Shown here piece by piece: positions 45,594 to 59,300 of a DNA stretch of 64,000 nt (positions are counted from its first letter, which is position 1; the number at the start of each line of letters is the position of its first letter). This DNA comes from Vibrio sp. MEBiC08052. GTDB lineage: Bacteria > Pseudomonadota > Gammaproteobacteria > Enterobacterales > Vibrionaceae. The position numbers and the translations under genes were made by a program. A model generated the notes under the pieces. It had not been told where the DNA came from. It did not search any database and was given only the letters and a program-made list of their open reading frames with translations. The stretch lies in assembly GCF_001506075.1 (NCBI RefSeq), contig NZ_KQ947475.1, positions 1,047,655 to 1,111,654 of the forward strand, given 5' to 3'.

Positions 45594-47282
45594 ATGCGAA
45601 GACGTAATTTTCAGCAATTTGTGCTGTCTCAATATTTATTCCTTGCTTGTTGTATTTATTTTGTTTCTTTTACTGCCTATAGCAATAATGGCAATGTTGC
45701 TATTTCTCCTGCGACGCAGGCGAGTATTGAGCAGGAGCAGCGGGAGCGTTTACAAGAGATCGAGCAGGCGAAAAAATCCGTGCAGCAACTCAATGCGCTG
45801 CCGACGTTACCGGTGCCTGAGACCACGCAGACCAAGCAGTGTTTCCCTGTACAACAGATTGTTTTTTCTGGTAATACGGTATTTTCTGATCAGCAATTAT
45901 TGGCGTGGATTGACTTCAAACCGGGTTGTCAGGGACTGCCACAAATTAATGAATACCTGCGCGTGATTACTAATGAATATATCGGGGCCGGATATGTCAC
46001 CTCGCGGGCTTATTTAGTCCCTCAGGATCTCAGCAGCGGTCAATTAAAAATTATTATTCTCGAAGGTAAACTGGAAGCGCTGAAATTTAATGGTCGGGTG
46101 GAAGGGTTTCTGAATAATGCTTTTCCGGGGTTAATTGATCATTTATTTAACCTGCGTGAAATCGAGCAAGGCCTCGACCAAATAAACCGCCTGTCCCGCT
46201 ATAATGCCCAAATTAAAATCAGACCGGGTACCAAGCAGGGATACAGTATTGTTGATATTCAGAGTGACACGCGATTTTGGGGGAATACCTCTGTCGGTGT
46301 TGAAAACTCCGGTCAGAAATCAACGGGTGAAACCCAATTTCGCTACGCCCTCAATGCTGAAAATATTATCGATGCACTCGATCAGTGGTCTGTATCCGGC
46401 AGCCGGAGCCTTGATCCGCCGACCGGTCATGCTTCGGAAAGTCTGAGCCTGAGTCTGGACGTTCCCTACGGACGCTGGAATACCAATTACCGCACCACCT
46501 ACAGCCATTATGAAAGTGGTTTTGTCAGCAATGGGTTTGTGTTCGGCACTTCGGGTAAAACCAACAGCCATGATGTAACCCTGAAACGGCTGCTGGTACG
46601 CGATGCGGAAAGTAAGTCTTTTGTCACGGTCGGGCTCAGTCACCGCCGCGAAAAAAACTATCTGATGGACAGCCTCATCATTTCCAGCTCACGTAATCTG
46701 TCCTCGGCTTATGTCGGGCTGGATTACAGCGCCCGGCTTGGCTCGGGTTTTATGAGCGTGTCACCGCGGCTGACTCTGGGCTCAGACCTGTTCGGCGGGG
46801 AGCGCAATCAACCGGGGTTTCCCAAAGCGCAGTTCCGTAAAGGGACACTCACCGCCAGTTATACCCAGCCGTTTCAGTCCGGCCTGATGTTGACCAGTAC
46901 CCTGTTTGCCCAGTGGAGTAACGACACGCTCTACGGCAGCCAGCGCGTCAGTATCGGTGGTGAGTATTCGGTGCGCGGGTTTAAAGATGTCTCGATCAGC
47001 GGTGATCAAGGGTACTACTGGCGCAATGATCTCAGTTATCCGCTCGGCACACTCCCGTATATCGGTCAGATCAGCGCCCAGTGGGCCGTGGATACCGGGT
47101 CGATTGTCCGGGATAAAAATGATGAGCTGGAGCGCGGATCGCTGATGGGCAGCAGTCTCGGGATCCAGACCCGCAGCCGCCGGGTCAGCAGCAGTCTTGC
47201 TATCGGTGTGCCACTGGATTCTCCCGGTGCGCTGGATGCGGATCACTACATCGTCAATTACCGTTTGAATATTGCAATTTAA
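45594..47282 (+). CDS. cdiB: Two-partner secretion transporter CdiB (ShlB/FhaC/HecB family)
   Basis: CdiB is the outer-membrane Omp85-type pore that exports CdiA. After an N-terminal signal peptide (about residues 1-30) come a helix plug region (QASIEQEQRERLQEIEQ) and POTRA domains (about residues 80-225; KQCFPVQQIVFSGNTVFSDQQLL, GYVTSRAYLVPQQ-type segment). A 16-strand barrel follows, with the conserved VRGF tetrad (GGEYSVRGFKD near residue 460). The 562-residue length is typical. It is 23 bases before cdiA and probably co-transcribed with it. Confidence 0.93.
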   Translation: MRRRNFQQFVLSQYLFLACCIYFVSFTAYSNNGNVAISPATQASIEQEQRERLQEIEQAKKSVQQLNALPTLPVPETTQTKQCFPVQQIVFSGNTVFSDQQLLAWIDFKPGCQGLPQINEYLRVITNEYIGAGYVTSRAYLVPQDLSSGQLKIIILEGKLEALKFNGRVEGFLNNAFPGLIDHLFNLREIEQGLDQINRLSRYNAQIKIRPGTKQGYSIVDIQSDTRFWGNTSVGVENSGQKSTGETQFRYALNAENIIDALDQWSVSGSRSLDPPTGHASESLSLSLDVPYGRWNTNYRTTYSHYESGFVSNGFVFGTSGKTNSHDVTLKRLLVRDAESKSFVTVGLSHRREKNYLMDSLIISSSRNLSSAYVGLDYSARLGSGFMSVSPRLTLGSDLFGGERNQPGFPKAQFRKGTLTASYTQPFQSGLMLTSTLFAQWSNDTLYGSQRVSIGGEYSVRGFKDVSISGDQGYYWRNDLSYPLGTLPYIGQISAQWAVDTGSIVRDKNDELERGSLMGSSLGIQTRSRRVSSSLAIGVPLDSPGALDADHYIVNYRLNIAI

Positions 47283-47305
47283 TCAGCAGTGAAGGGATGA
47301 AAAAC

Positions 47306-50300
47306 ATGATAAAACCTGTGGCTTTCTGGCAGCGTGCGTTGGTCTACTTTATCTGCTGGACATTCAATATTCAGCCGTTGCTGGCCAATGTGATTGTGGA
47401 CAACAGCCAGCACAATACCTCGGTGAACCGTGCCGGGAACGGTGTTGAAGTGGTCAATATCGCCACACCCAACGCCAATGGTTTATCCCATAACCAGTAC
47501 CAACAGTTTAATGTTGACCCGTCAGGCTTAATTCTCAACAACTCGACCGCGCAGGTGGCTCAGTCACAACTGGGCGGCTACTTGCAAAATAACCCCAACC
47601 TGCATGGTCAGGCCGCAACGGTGATCCTCAACGAAGTAACGGGAGCGAGCCGCAGTCAGTTACAGGGTTATACCGAAGTCTTCGGTCAGGGTGCTCCGGT
47701 GATCCTGACCAACCCGTACGGGATTACCTGTAATGGCTGTGGTTTTATCAACACGCCGCGAGTGACCTTATCGACCGGTAACCCATTGATCGAAAATGGC
47801 AATGTCACCGGGTTTGATGTGTCTCAGGGCAGTGTCAGCATTGAAGGGCTCGGGCTTGATGCCACGCATCAGAGCTATTTTGACATCATCACCCGCACCG
47901 CGCAGCTCAATGCCGACATTCATGCCAATGACCTCAGCATCGTGACGGGGAAAAACCGGGTCAGTTATCAGAGTAATCAAGTCACGGCCACCACTGCCGA
48001 CGATAAAGAAGCCGCCCCGGAGCTGGCGATTGACTCTTCCAATTTAGGCGGCATGTATGCCGGGCGGATTGCCTTGGTGGCAACCGATGCCGGAGTGGGA
48101 GTCAATGTCGGTAACCTGTCAGCGAGTCAGGGTGACATCCGCATCAGCGCAGACGGACAGATCACACTGGGTAAATCCAGTGCCCAGAACAACCTGACGG
48201 TCAGCAGTCAGTCCGATGTGACTCTCAAGGGAAGTCAGTATGCGGGACAGACGGCTTCGCTATCAGGACAGAGTATCCATGCCGATAGCAATACGCTTGC
48301 TGCCGGTCAAAACGTCTCACTGACTGCCACCGATACGGTGAGACTCAACCAGAGTCTGGTTGAAGCCGGTGTGGATGCTGACGGCAAGCAACAGGCGGGC
48401 GGGGTTGTCGATGTGCAGGCGAATGACCTGACCCTGAACGCCGGTAACCTGATTGCCGGTCAGCAACTGACGACAGCAGTGGACAATATCACCGCAGACC
48501 AAGACAGCCTGATCTACGGTCAGGAGATGGCGCTCAATCAGCTCAGCAAACTCGATAACAGCGGTACGGTTGCGGCCAAAGATCAACTGAGCGTAAAGGG
48601 GACAGACGCGAGTTTGGTCGGTCATGGCAATATGACCGCCTCAGATATCACGATGGATAGTGACCGTCTGACTCTGGATACCCATATTACCGCTCAAACA
48701 CTGGCTGTACAGGCGAGCCAGAATCTGACCACCGGTGAGCAGAGTGAGGTGAGCGCCACCGATAAACTGACGGTGACGGCCGGGACGCTCAACCAGCAAG
48801 GTCAGCTGACAACCCGCGGAGACATGGATATCAATGCTGCGGATGCAATCTTAAAAGGGGACGTGACCGGACAAGATATACAGGTAAAAGCACAACACCT
48901 GACTCAGGAAAGCGGCACGTTACAAGCAGGACAGACGCTGCATATCACCGGTGATACGGTGACGCTGTCGGGTGCCAGTGCCGGTAAAACCAGTGTCGGG
49001 ATTGATGCCGGGCAATTGACTCTGAACGGGACACTCCAGTCAGGCGGCGATGTCCGTCTGACCGTTGTCAACGACATGCAGACCGGTGAGCAAAGTCAGT
49101 TGGTCACGCAAGGCTCATTACAGGCGACGGTCGGGACGCTGACTCAGTGTGGCAAGATGCAGTCCGGTGAGGATGTCACGTTAACGGGACACACGCTCAA
49201 GAACGAAGGGCTCGTTTCAGCAGTCGGTAATACTCATCTGACGGCACAGGCACAATTGACCAACCGTGGCACCGTGACATCCGGGCAGCAGCTCACCACG
49301 AATGCCGGTGCGGTGACCAACAGCGGTGAGTTGTCGGCTCAGCAGAAGGTTGTCATGACTGTTGCCGGTCAACTGGATAATCAAACCAACGGTCTGATCT
49401 CCGGACAGGTGACCACCGTACATGCAGGTTCGGTGAACAATACCGGGCAGTTACAGTCGCTGACAGATTTAGGATTGACCGCAGATGCGCTGAATAATAG
49501 CGGGACACTCGCGGCACTCAGTGATGCCACGTTGAATGTTACCAATGATTTAACCAATCGCGGCACGGTCTCGGCAGGGAATGATGTCCGTTTACTGACG
49601 GATAACCTGACCAACAGCGGTCAAGTGATTGCCAGCGATAATTTGTTGATTGCCAAAGATCTCAATCAGACCCGGAACACGTCATTGAATAATACCGGTG
49701 GGAGTCTGGATGCCGGATCCGGCAGTCTGACGATCGCAACCCAAGGCGATCTACAGGTCAGTGCCGGTCAGCACCTCTTTGCCGGAAAAAACCTCACCAT
49801 CACTGCCGCAACACTGGACAATAGTGGGGAAATCGCTGCTCAGGACAATACCCGTCTGACACTGGACGGCGTCACAACCGCCCAGTCTGTCCTGACCAAT
49901 CAAACGGATGGGCTGATTTCCGGTCAGACTACAAGTATTGACGCACAGTCGGTTGCTAACCTCGGGCAACTTCAGGCACTGGAAAATTTAGGACTGACGG
50001 CAACATCGTTGGCGAACAGTGGCACGTTAACCGCGCTGAATACCATGTTGGCCGTCCACGATCATCTCTTAAATACGGGAACCGTCTCCGCTGTCGAGCA
50101 TATCAACCTGTTGGCTAATCAGGTGGACAATCAGGGCTGGGTCTCTGCCGGTACTCATCTGCTGATTGCCGCCGATCAGGACAAAAAGCGCAGTGAGAGC
50201 CTGAATAATGCCGGTCGGTTTGAAACCCGCGATGGCGATATTGAGATTGTTACCGACACCGTGACCCAACAATCAAGCGGTCATATGATTGCCGGACATG

Positions 50301-53300
50301 ATCTCCGGCTCGATGGCAATCAACTGGACAATCGCGGGGAACTGGCGGCAACCGGTAAGGCCGATCTCCTGCTACATCAGCAACTGTTGAATCAGCAGTC
50401 CGGTCTCATTTCCGGTCAGGTGACGACGATTACGGCTCAGTCGGTGAATAACCAAGGACAGCTTCAGTCTCTGAGCGATCTCGGGCTAACCGCTGAGTCT
50501 TTCGGTAACAGTGGGGTACTGGCCGCGCTGGATAATACTTCGCTTCATATTAGCCACGATCTGACCAGCAGCGGTTCGATTCTCGCGGGTCATCAGATCG
50601 TATTGAATGCTGAGCAGCTTGATAACCGGGGACGTGTCTCGGCCGGAGATGCTGCGATTGTAACAACGAATCAATCGGCAACCGGACAAGATGACAGTCT
50701 GATCGTGACCGCAGATACGTTGACCAACAGCGGTGAACTACTGGCACGAGGTCGCAACCAACTGACTCTGAATATGCAGCTGACCAACCAAACGGATGGT
50801 TTGATTTCCGGTCAAACCACCACCGTTAACACGCAGTCAGTGACCAATCACGGTCAGCTTCAGTCCCTGACCACTCTCGGTTTAACCGCAGATGCACTGG
50901 AGAACAGCGGCACACTGGCTGCACTCAGCGATATGACGCTGAATGTAGCACACCAACTGAGCAACAGCGGAGCGGTGTCAGCTGACCATGATGTCAGTCT
51001 GCTGACTGATAATCTGACCAATACCGGCAAGATGTTTGCCGGCAATAACCTGCTGATCGCCAAAGATAGCGAGCAGACTCGCACCACCACGTTCAACAAT
51101 ATCGACGGTAGTCTTACAGCGAAAGCGGGTCATCTTACGATTGCAACCCATGATGATGTGGTTGTCAGTACCGGGCAGCATCTGATCGCCGGACAGAATG
51201 TAACTCTGCAAGCCAGCAGCCTGACCAATGACGGAGAAGTATCTGCACAAGGCAAGACCGCGCTGACACTCGACAACACCCTAACCAACCACGGCTTAGT
51301 CTCCGGTCAGCAGACGACGCTTGCAGCACAATTGGTCACCAATACCGGCCAGCTTCAGTCCCTGACCGATCTCGGTTTAACCGCAGATGCATTGGATAAC
51401 AGCGGCACACTGGCCGCATTCAATCATGCTGATCTGACGGTTGCGGATAGATTGCTCAACCGTGGGGCGGTTCTCGCAGGGAACAACATCCACCTGAATG
51501 CCGCGAGGATGGAGAACCAAGGCCGTGTTTCGGCAGGTGATCAGGCCATGATGACACCGGAGCAGCGAGCCGCCGGGCAGACCGATGTCAGCCTGAGCGT
51601 GACCGCAGATACGCTGACCAACAGCGGTGAACTGTTGGCTCAAGGCAGCAATCAACTGACGATCAACGCACAGTTGACCAACCTAACGGGTGGCTTGATT
51701 TCCGGTCAAACCACCACCGTCAATGCCCCTGCGGTGACCAATGCCGGACAGCTTCAGTCCCTGACCGATCTCGGCTTGACGACCGATGCACTAGATAACA
51801 GCGGCACACTGGCGGCACTCAGTGATATGACGCTGAATGTGGCGCACCAACTGAGTAACAGTGGTGCCATTTCAGCCAGTCATGATGTCAGTCTGCTGAG
51901 CGATAATCTGACCAATTCTGGGAAGGTGTTTGCCGGGAATAATCTGCTGATCGCCAAAGATACTGAGAAAACTCGCACCACCACGTTCAACAATACCGAC
52001 GGCAGCCTCACGGCAAAAGCCGGGCAGCTCACCATTGCGACCCATGGTGATGTGGTTGTCAGTCGCGGGCAGCATCTGACTGCCGGACAGGATCTGATCC
52101 TGCAAGCCAACAGCCTGACCAATAACGGGGAAGTGGCTGCGCAAGGCAATACTTTGCTGACACTGGACAATGCCCTGATCAACCACGGTTTAGTCTCCGG
52201 TCAGCAGACGATGATTACAGCGCAGTCCGTGACCAATACCGATCAGCTTCAGTCCTTGAGCGATCTCGGCTTAACCGCGGATGCACTGGATAATAGCGGC
52301 ACACTGGCGGCACTCAGCGATATGACGCTGAATGTAGCGCACCAGCTGAGCAACAGCGGTGCTGTTTCCGCCAATCATGATGTCAGCCTGTTGACCGACA
52401 ACCTGACCAACACCGGGAAGGTGTTTGCCGGCAAGAACCTGCTGGTTGCCAAAGATAGCGGTCAGACTCGCACCGCCACATTCAACAATACCGACGGCAG
52501 CCTCACAGCGAAAGCGGGTCATCTTACGATTGCGACCCATGGTGATGTAGTTGTCAGTCACGGGCAGCATCTGATCGCCGGGCAGAATGTAACTCTGCAA
52601 GCCAACAGCCTGACCAATAACGGCGAAGTGGCTGCGCAAGGCAAGACCTCGCTGACACTGGACAACGCCCTGACCAACCACGGTTTAGTCTCCGGTCAGC
52701 AGACGACACTCGTAGCGCAGTCAGTCACCAACACCGGCCAACTTCAGTCCCTGACTGATCTCGGCTTAAACGCTGATACATTGGCGAACAGTGGCACACT
52801 GGCGGCACTCAGCGATATGACGCTGAATGTAGCACACCAGCTGAGCAACAGCGGTACTGTGTCAGCCAACCATGATGTCAGCCTGTTGACCGACAACCTG
52901 ACCAACACCGGGAAGGTGTTTGCCGGTAATAACCTGCTGGTCGCCAAAGATACCGGTCTGACTCGCACCGCCACGTTCAACAATACCGGCGGCAGCCTCA
53001 CGGCGAAAGCCGGGCAGCTCACCATTGCGACCCATGGTGATGTGATGGTCAGTAGCGGGCAGCATCTGAGCGCCGGACAGGATCTGATCCTGCAAGCCAG
53101 CAGCCTGACCAATGACGGGGAAGTGGCTGCGCAAGGCAATACCTTGCTGACACTGGACAATGCCCTGACTAACCACGGTTTAGTCTCCGGTCAGCAGACG
53201 ACACTTGCAGCGCAGTCGGTCACCAACACCGGTCAGCTTCAGTCCCTGACGGATCTCGGTTTAACCGCAGATGCACTGGATAACAGCGGCACACTGGCGG

Positions 53301-56300
53301 CACTCAGCGATATGACGCTGAATGTGGCGCACCAACTGAGCAACAGCGGTGCTGTTTCCGCCAATCATGATGTCAGCCTGTTGACCGACAACCTGACCAA
53401 TGCTGGGAAGGTGTTTGCCGGCAAGAACCTGCTGATCGCCAAAGATACCGAACAGACTCGCACCACCACGTTCAACAATACTGACGGTAGTCTTACAGCG
53501 AAAGCCGGTCATCTTACGATTGCGACCCATGATAATGTGGTTGTCAGTACCGGGCAGCATTTGACTGCCGGGCAGGATCTGTCCCTGCAAGCCAACAGCC
53601 TGACCAATGACGGGGAAGTGGCTGCGCAAGGCAATACCTCGCTGGCACTCGACAACGCCCTGACTAACCACAATTTAGTCTCAGGCCAGAAAACGACGCT
53701 CATAGCGCAGTCGGTTACTAATACTGGCCAGCTTCAGTCCTTAAGTGCTCTCGGTTTAACGGCAGATGCATTGACAAACAGCGGCACACTGGCGGCACTC
53801 AGCGATATGACGCTGAATGTAGCGCACCAACTGAGCAACAGCGGTGCTGTTTCCGCCAATCATGATGTCAGCCTGTTGACCGACAACCTGACCAACACCG
53901 GGAAGGTGTTTGCCGGCAAGAACCTGCTGATCGCCAAAGATACTGAGAAAACTCGCACCACCACGTTCAACAATACCGACGGCAGCCTCACAGCGAAAGC
54001 CGGGCTGCTCACCATTGCAACCCATGGTGATGTGGTTGTCAGTCGCGGGCAGCATCTGATCGCCGGACAGGATGTGACCCTGCAAGCCAACAGCCTGACC
54101 AATAACGGGAAAGTGTCTGCGCAAGGCAATACCTCGCTGGCACTCGACAACGCCCTGACTAACCACAATTTAGTCTCAGGCCAGAAAACGACGCTCATAG
54201 CGCAGTCGGTTACTAATACTGGCCAGCTTCAGTCCTTAAGTGCTCTCGGTTTAACGGCAGATGCATTGACAAACAGCGGCACACTGGCCGCACTCAGCGA
54301 TATGACGCTGAATGTAGCGTACCAGCTGAGTAATAGCGGTACTGTCTCAGCCAACCATGATGTCAGCCTGTTGACCGACAATCTGACCAACGCTGGTCAG
54401 GTGTTTGCCGGCAATAACCTGCTGATCGCCAAAGATACCGGTCAGACTCGTACCGCCACGTTCAACAATACCGACGGCAGTCTCACGGCAAAAGCCGGGC
54501 AGCTCACCATTGCGACCCATGGTGATGTGGTTGTCAGTAGCGGGCAGCATCTGATCGCCGGGCAGAATGTAACTCTGCAAGCCAACAGCCTGACCAATGA
54601 CGGCGAAGTGTCTGCGCAAGGCAAGACTACGCTGACACTCGACAATGCCCTGACCAACCACGGTTTAGTCTCCGGTCAGCAGACGATGATTACAGCGCAG
54701 TCTGTGAACAATACCGGTCAGATGCAGGCGCTCACTGATTTGGGATTGAACGCTGATGTGTTGGCAAACTCAGGGACTCTGGTTGCCGGGAACAATGCAG
54801 TGTTCAATATCATTCACACGCTGACCAGTAACGGCAATATTTCGGCTGGTAATAATGCCAGTCTGTTGGCCGATCAGGTGAATAACCAGAATAAAATTTA
54901 TGCCAGAAACAGTGTGCTGATCGCCAAAGACAGTGCGCAAACCCGAAGCAGCTCACTGACCAACAGCGGTCAGATTGATGCCAAACACGGCAGTATTTCG
55001 ATTGCGACTCACGGTGATTTGACGGTTGGTGCCGGGCAGCATCTCTCTGCCGGGAAAGACCTGACTCTTGTGGCAGACGCACTGACCAATGACGGCGAAC
55101 TGTCTTCACAAGGCATAACCACTATCGGCGTTGACGGGACACTCACCAATCATACCGCCGGGATTATTTCCGGTCAGAATACCGTGCTGCGTGCCGGAGC
55201 GACCACCAATCAGGGGCAGTTGCAGGCACTCAATGATTTGAACCTGACCACCGGCTCTCTGACCAACAGCGGTTCATTGGTTGCGCTGCATGATATGACG
55301 CTCAATGCGACGGGGCATGTCGATAACCAGAGCCTGCTCTATGCTGGGCATGACAGCAATCTGTTCTCTGATACCTTGACCAACTACAGCGATATTGTGG
55401 TGGGTAACGATCTGCTGATTGCCAGAGATGGCAATAAAACCCGCAGCCGTAACCTGACGAATAGTTCAGGAAGCATCGAGTCACTGGGCGGGAATATTGG
55501 TATTTACGCTGATAGTGTGCTGAATAAGCGGACCGTGTTGGATATTGTTAATCAACAATCGGTTAGTCTTCTTCCTTGGACAAGAATAGAAGCCCGAAAC
55601 GAAAATTATATTGAAATTTCTAAGGGGCATAAGTATTACCCTGAATATGAAATGTATGAGCATTGTTCTGGTAGCGGTAGAAATAGCTCTGGTAGTGGAT
55701 GTCATACAGTATTCAAAGTCAAGAGTGGAAAACGATTTTCTGTAAAAGCATTTCATTTTGGTCAAGATCTAAAGAGTGCAAGCAAAGAATCTCGAATTAC
55801 CGCTGTTTCTAATATAGAAATTCATGCAGATAATATAAAAAATGACGCAAGTTTGATATCTGGCCAGAATGTATCACTTGCCTCAAGAATATTAAGAAAT
55901 CAAGGCTACAATATACAAAGCTATGATACTTATTTTGACTATAAAGTGACCGGATGTGCTAATCATCGTGAATGTTTCTTTATTGTGGAGAAAAAGCATA
56001 ATACTCCAACAGAGCCTTTGAGGATTATTCAGTCTTCGATTATAGCTACCAATAATGTCTTTATTAATGTTCAGAACAAGTTTGATAACTCTGTTATTCG
56101 ATCTCGTACGGCTGGCACGCAACCAACCCAGTCAGCCCGTACTGCCCGTGCTACACAAGGGCCGTCAGGGACACAAGCCGACGTACACGTAACCCAAAAT
56201 ATACCGGATGCAGATCAGGGGATCGCGTCTACACAAAACGTATCTGATTCCGCGCAGCCACTGCAAACCACACAAGGGGGCGGAACCGCTGAGGGCGTAC

Positions 56301-59300
56301 AGGTGACTCAAGGGCCATCAGATACATCTGGCACCATCCAATCACCGTCACTCCAAACAGCACAAGGGGGCGGAACCGCTCAGGGGGTACTGGCGACTCA
56401 GGAACCGTCTGAGACATCGGGCACAGTACAAGCGCAGTCAGCGACAACACACAGCATCGAGCTGACCTCGCAGGGCAGTGGATCGGGCGCGGCCGTTCAG
56501 GCCGGGCAGACGCCGGCCGGTTCAGGTTTGGCAGCGCAGTCGGCACCGAATCTAACCTCGGTCGCCCGGACAGCCCCTCAAGGAAAACCGACTACGACGG
56601 TACCTCTCAGTAACAGCAGCACTGTCACGGCACCGACGGTCAACTTACCCAATCAGAATCGCATTCCGTTCCCCGACTATCGGTTGCCGACCAGTCCGCA
56701 TGGCTTGTTTGTTTTTTCTGAAGGGCCGCAAAGCGATTATCTGATTGCCACCAATCCTGCGGTGACCAATCTGAATGATTTCCTCGGTTCGGATTATTTC
56801 AAAGACCAGTTAAATTACGATCCGGAGCGGAAGGAGAAGTTCCTCGGTGATGCGTATTACGATACCAGAACTATCTCGCAGGAAATTTTTGAGCAGACCG
56901 GTAAACGCTATCTGAATGAGGATATCGGCAGCGATCTCGCGCAGATGAAGCAGCTGATTGATTCGGCAGCACAGGAAAAAACTGCCTTAAACCTGAAAAA
57001 TGGCGTGGCGTTAACCGATGAGCAAATTGCCCGTTTGAGTCACGACATCATTTGGTATGAACCGATTGAAGTGAATGGTCAGACGGTGATGGCACCGAAA
57101 CTGTACCTGTCTTCTGCCTCGCAAGACAATATTTCAAACGGTGCATTGCTTGCCGGCCGCAACGTCAATGTCACAACGGGTGACTTCGCCAATAGCGGTG
57201 CGGTGGCCGCCCGGGAAGATTTGAGTATTGCCAGCCGCAATGGGATCAGCAACACCCACGGCACGCTCAGTGCCAATGATGATCTGGCGCTGATCGCCAC
57301 CGGGGATATTGTCAACCGGAGTGGGGTGATTTCAGGGGGGAGTGTCCAGCTCAAAACGACTTCCGGTAACGTGGTCAACGAGACTCTCGTCAATAAAACG
57401 GATTATGGTAATGGTTTTGTCCACACCGAGGTGGGCCCGGAGAGTTTAATTCAATCCCGGACAACATTAGGAATTTCTGCTGGTAAAGATATTGTCAGCC
57501 AAGGGGCAACGATTCGGGCGGGTGAAGGGACCGTTCTGCTTGCCGGTGGCGATGTGACTTTTGGTGCGGTTGAGCGTGAAACCCAACAGTCATTTCTTGG
57601 TGGGACTCGTCAGGTCATCAAAGACATTGTTCATTTAGGCTCAACGGTGAGTTCCGGCGGAGATTTAACCATTCAGGCTGGTAACAACTTACATGCCACC
57701 GCTTCCGATCTCTCGGCGCAGGGCACTCTGATATTGGCCGCAGGTCATGATATTACGTTGGATACCGCAGTTGATACGGCTTACCGTTACAGTGACGGCG
57801 GCGGGCATACGCGTCAACTGAGCACCACGACCAACCAAGGCAGCAACCTGTCGGGTCGTGATGTCTTGCTGCAATCCGGCAACGATACCACACTGGTTAA
57901 TGCCGGGATTCAGGCATCCGGCAATGTTGCCCTGAATGCCAAAGGCGATGTCAATATTCTGGCCGCTAACGACAGCCGCTATGAATACAGTAAATCAACC
58001 CACAAAAAATCGTTCGGCCGTTCGAAAACTACCATTCATGAAAGCCTGAAAGAAACCGTCCGTGGTAGCTCGATTGCAGCCGGTGGTGACATCACCATCA
58101 AGGCGCAAAAGTATAGCAACGCCAAGTTAGCCAATGGGCATAGCGATATTCAGGTGGTCGGCTCAAACCTCAATGCCGGTGATGCAATCAACCTCAGCGC
58201 TGACGGGGATGTGATTCTGTCAGCGCAGCAGTACCGCGAGTATCAATACAACCAGACCATCAAAAAAGGCTTTGGCGGCCTGAGTGGCAGTAACCGCGGT
58301 AATCTGGACGACGCGACGTTGCTCGAAGGTGCCAATACCATCGCGGCCAGCCATATCAATATCAACTCCGGCAAAAATATTGGAGTGATTGCCAGTACCG
58401 TCAGTGCCGGTGGTGATGTCAATATGCAGGCGCTGGATGAAGTGCTGGTAACCGCAGATAACATCCTGCGCCAAACTCAGCAGTGGGATGAAAAGAGCAG
58501 CTTCCTCAGTGGCGGACATCTGATGGAGATGTCATCAGACCGCGAAGGAATGCAAAGCAGTACCGCGCAGGGCAGCCAAATTGCCTCACACGGCAATGTC
58601 AACATTCAGGGCGGCAGTGTGGCACTGGTCGGCTCTGATGTGGTGGCCGGTGAAAACACGGTGCTCAAAGCCGATACCGGTCATCTGGATATCCGCTCGG
58701 CACAAAACAGCCTCCGCAAAACGTCACAGCACAAGCAAGTGAGCGTGGATTTTCCGACGTTTGAGCTGTTAAGCCAGCCTGAATCAGCACTGCAAATTAC
58801 CGACGGTCAAGTACGCTTCCGCATTGGTAAAGCGACGTATGATCAGGTGGAGAATCAGACGACTGCCACGACGCAGACAGGTTCAACGGTTCTCGCCAAC
58901 AATGATGTTTCACTCAGTGCCGCCGGCGATCTGACGGTGACGGGCAGCCGGATCGCGGCAGACCAAGATGGCAGCGGTGCGGGCGATTTGAGTCTGGCGG
59001 CAGAGAATATCCTGATTCAGGAAGCCAAAGAGACCGAGCAGACGCAGAGTCAGGAAGTTCACGGTAAAGCTGAAGCGAGTCTGGTGGTTCAGCACCAAGC
59101 CGTGGAAGTGGCAAAAGCCGTGAAAGGATTGCAACAGGCAACCCAAGCCCTGAAGCAGGCCAAGCAGGATTATCAACAGTACAAAAAACAACTGGCGTCA
59201 CTGAAAGGTACGCTGGAGACGCTGCAAGCAGACTATGCAGCGAAAAAGCCGGGCGTCACGTTTGAGGATATCGAGGAGTTACAAGACCTGGTCTCAGACC

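Noticed and set aside
50860..54661. Repeated antisense open frames of 90-138 codons opposite cdiA
   Set aside because: They recur with the 495-bp module, have no ribosome sites and arise from the codon pattern of the repeats.
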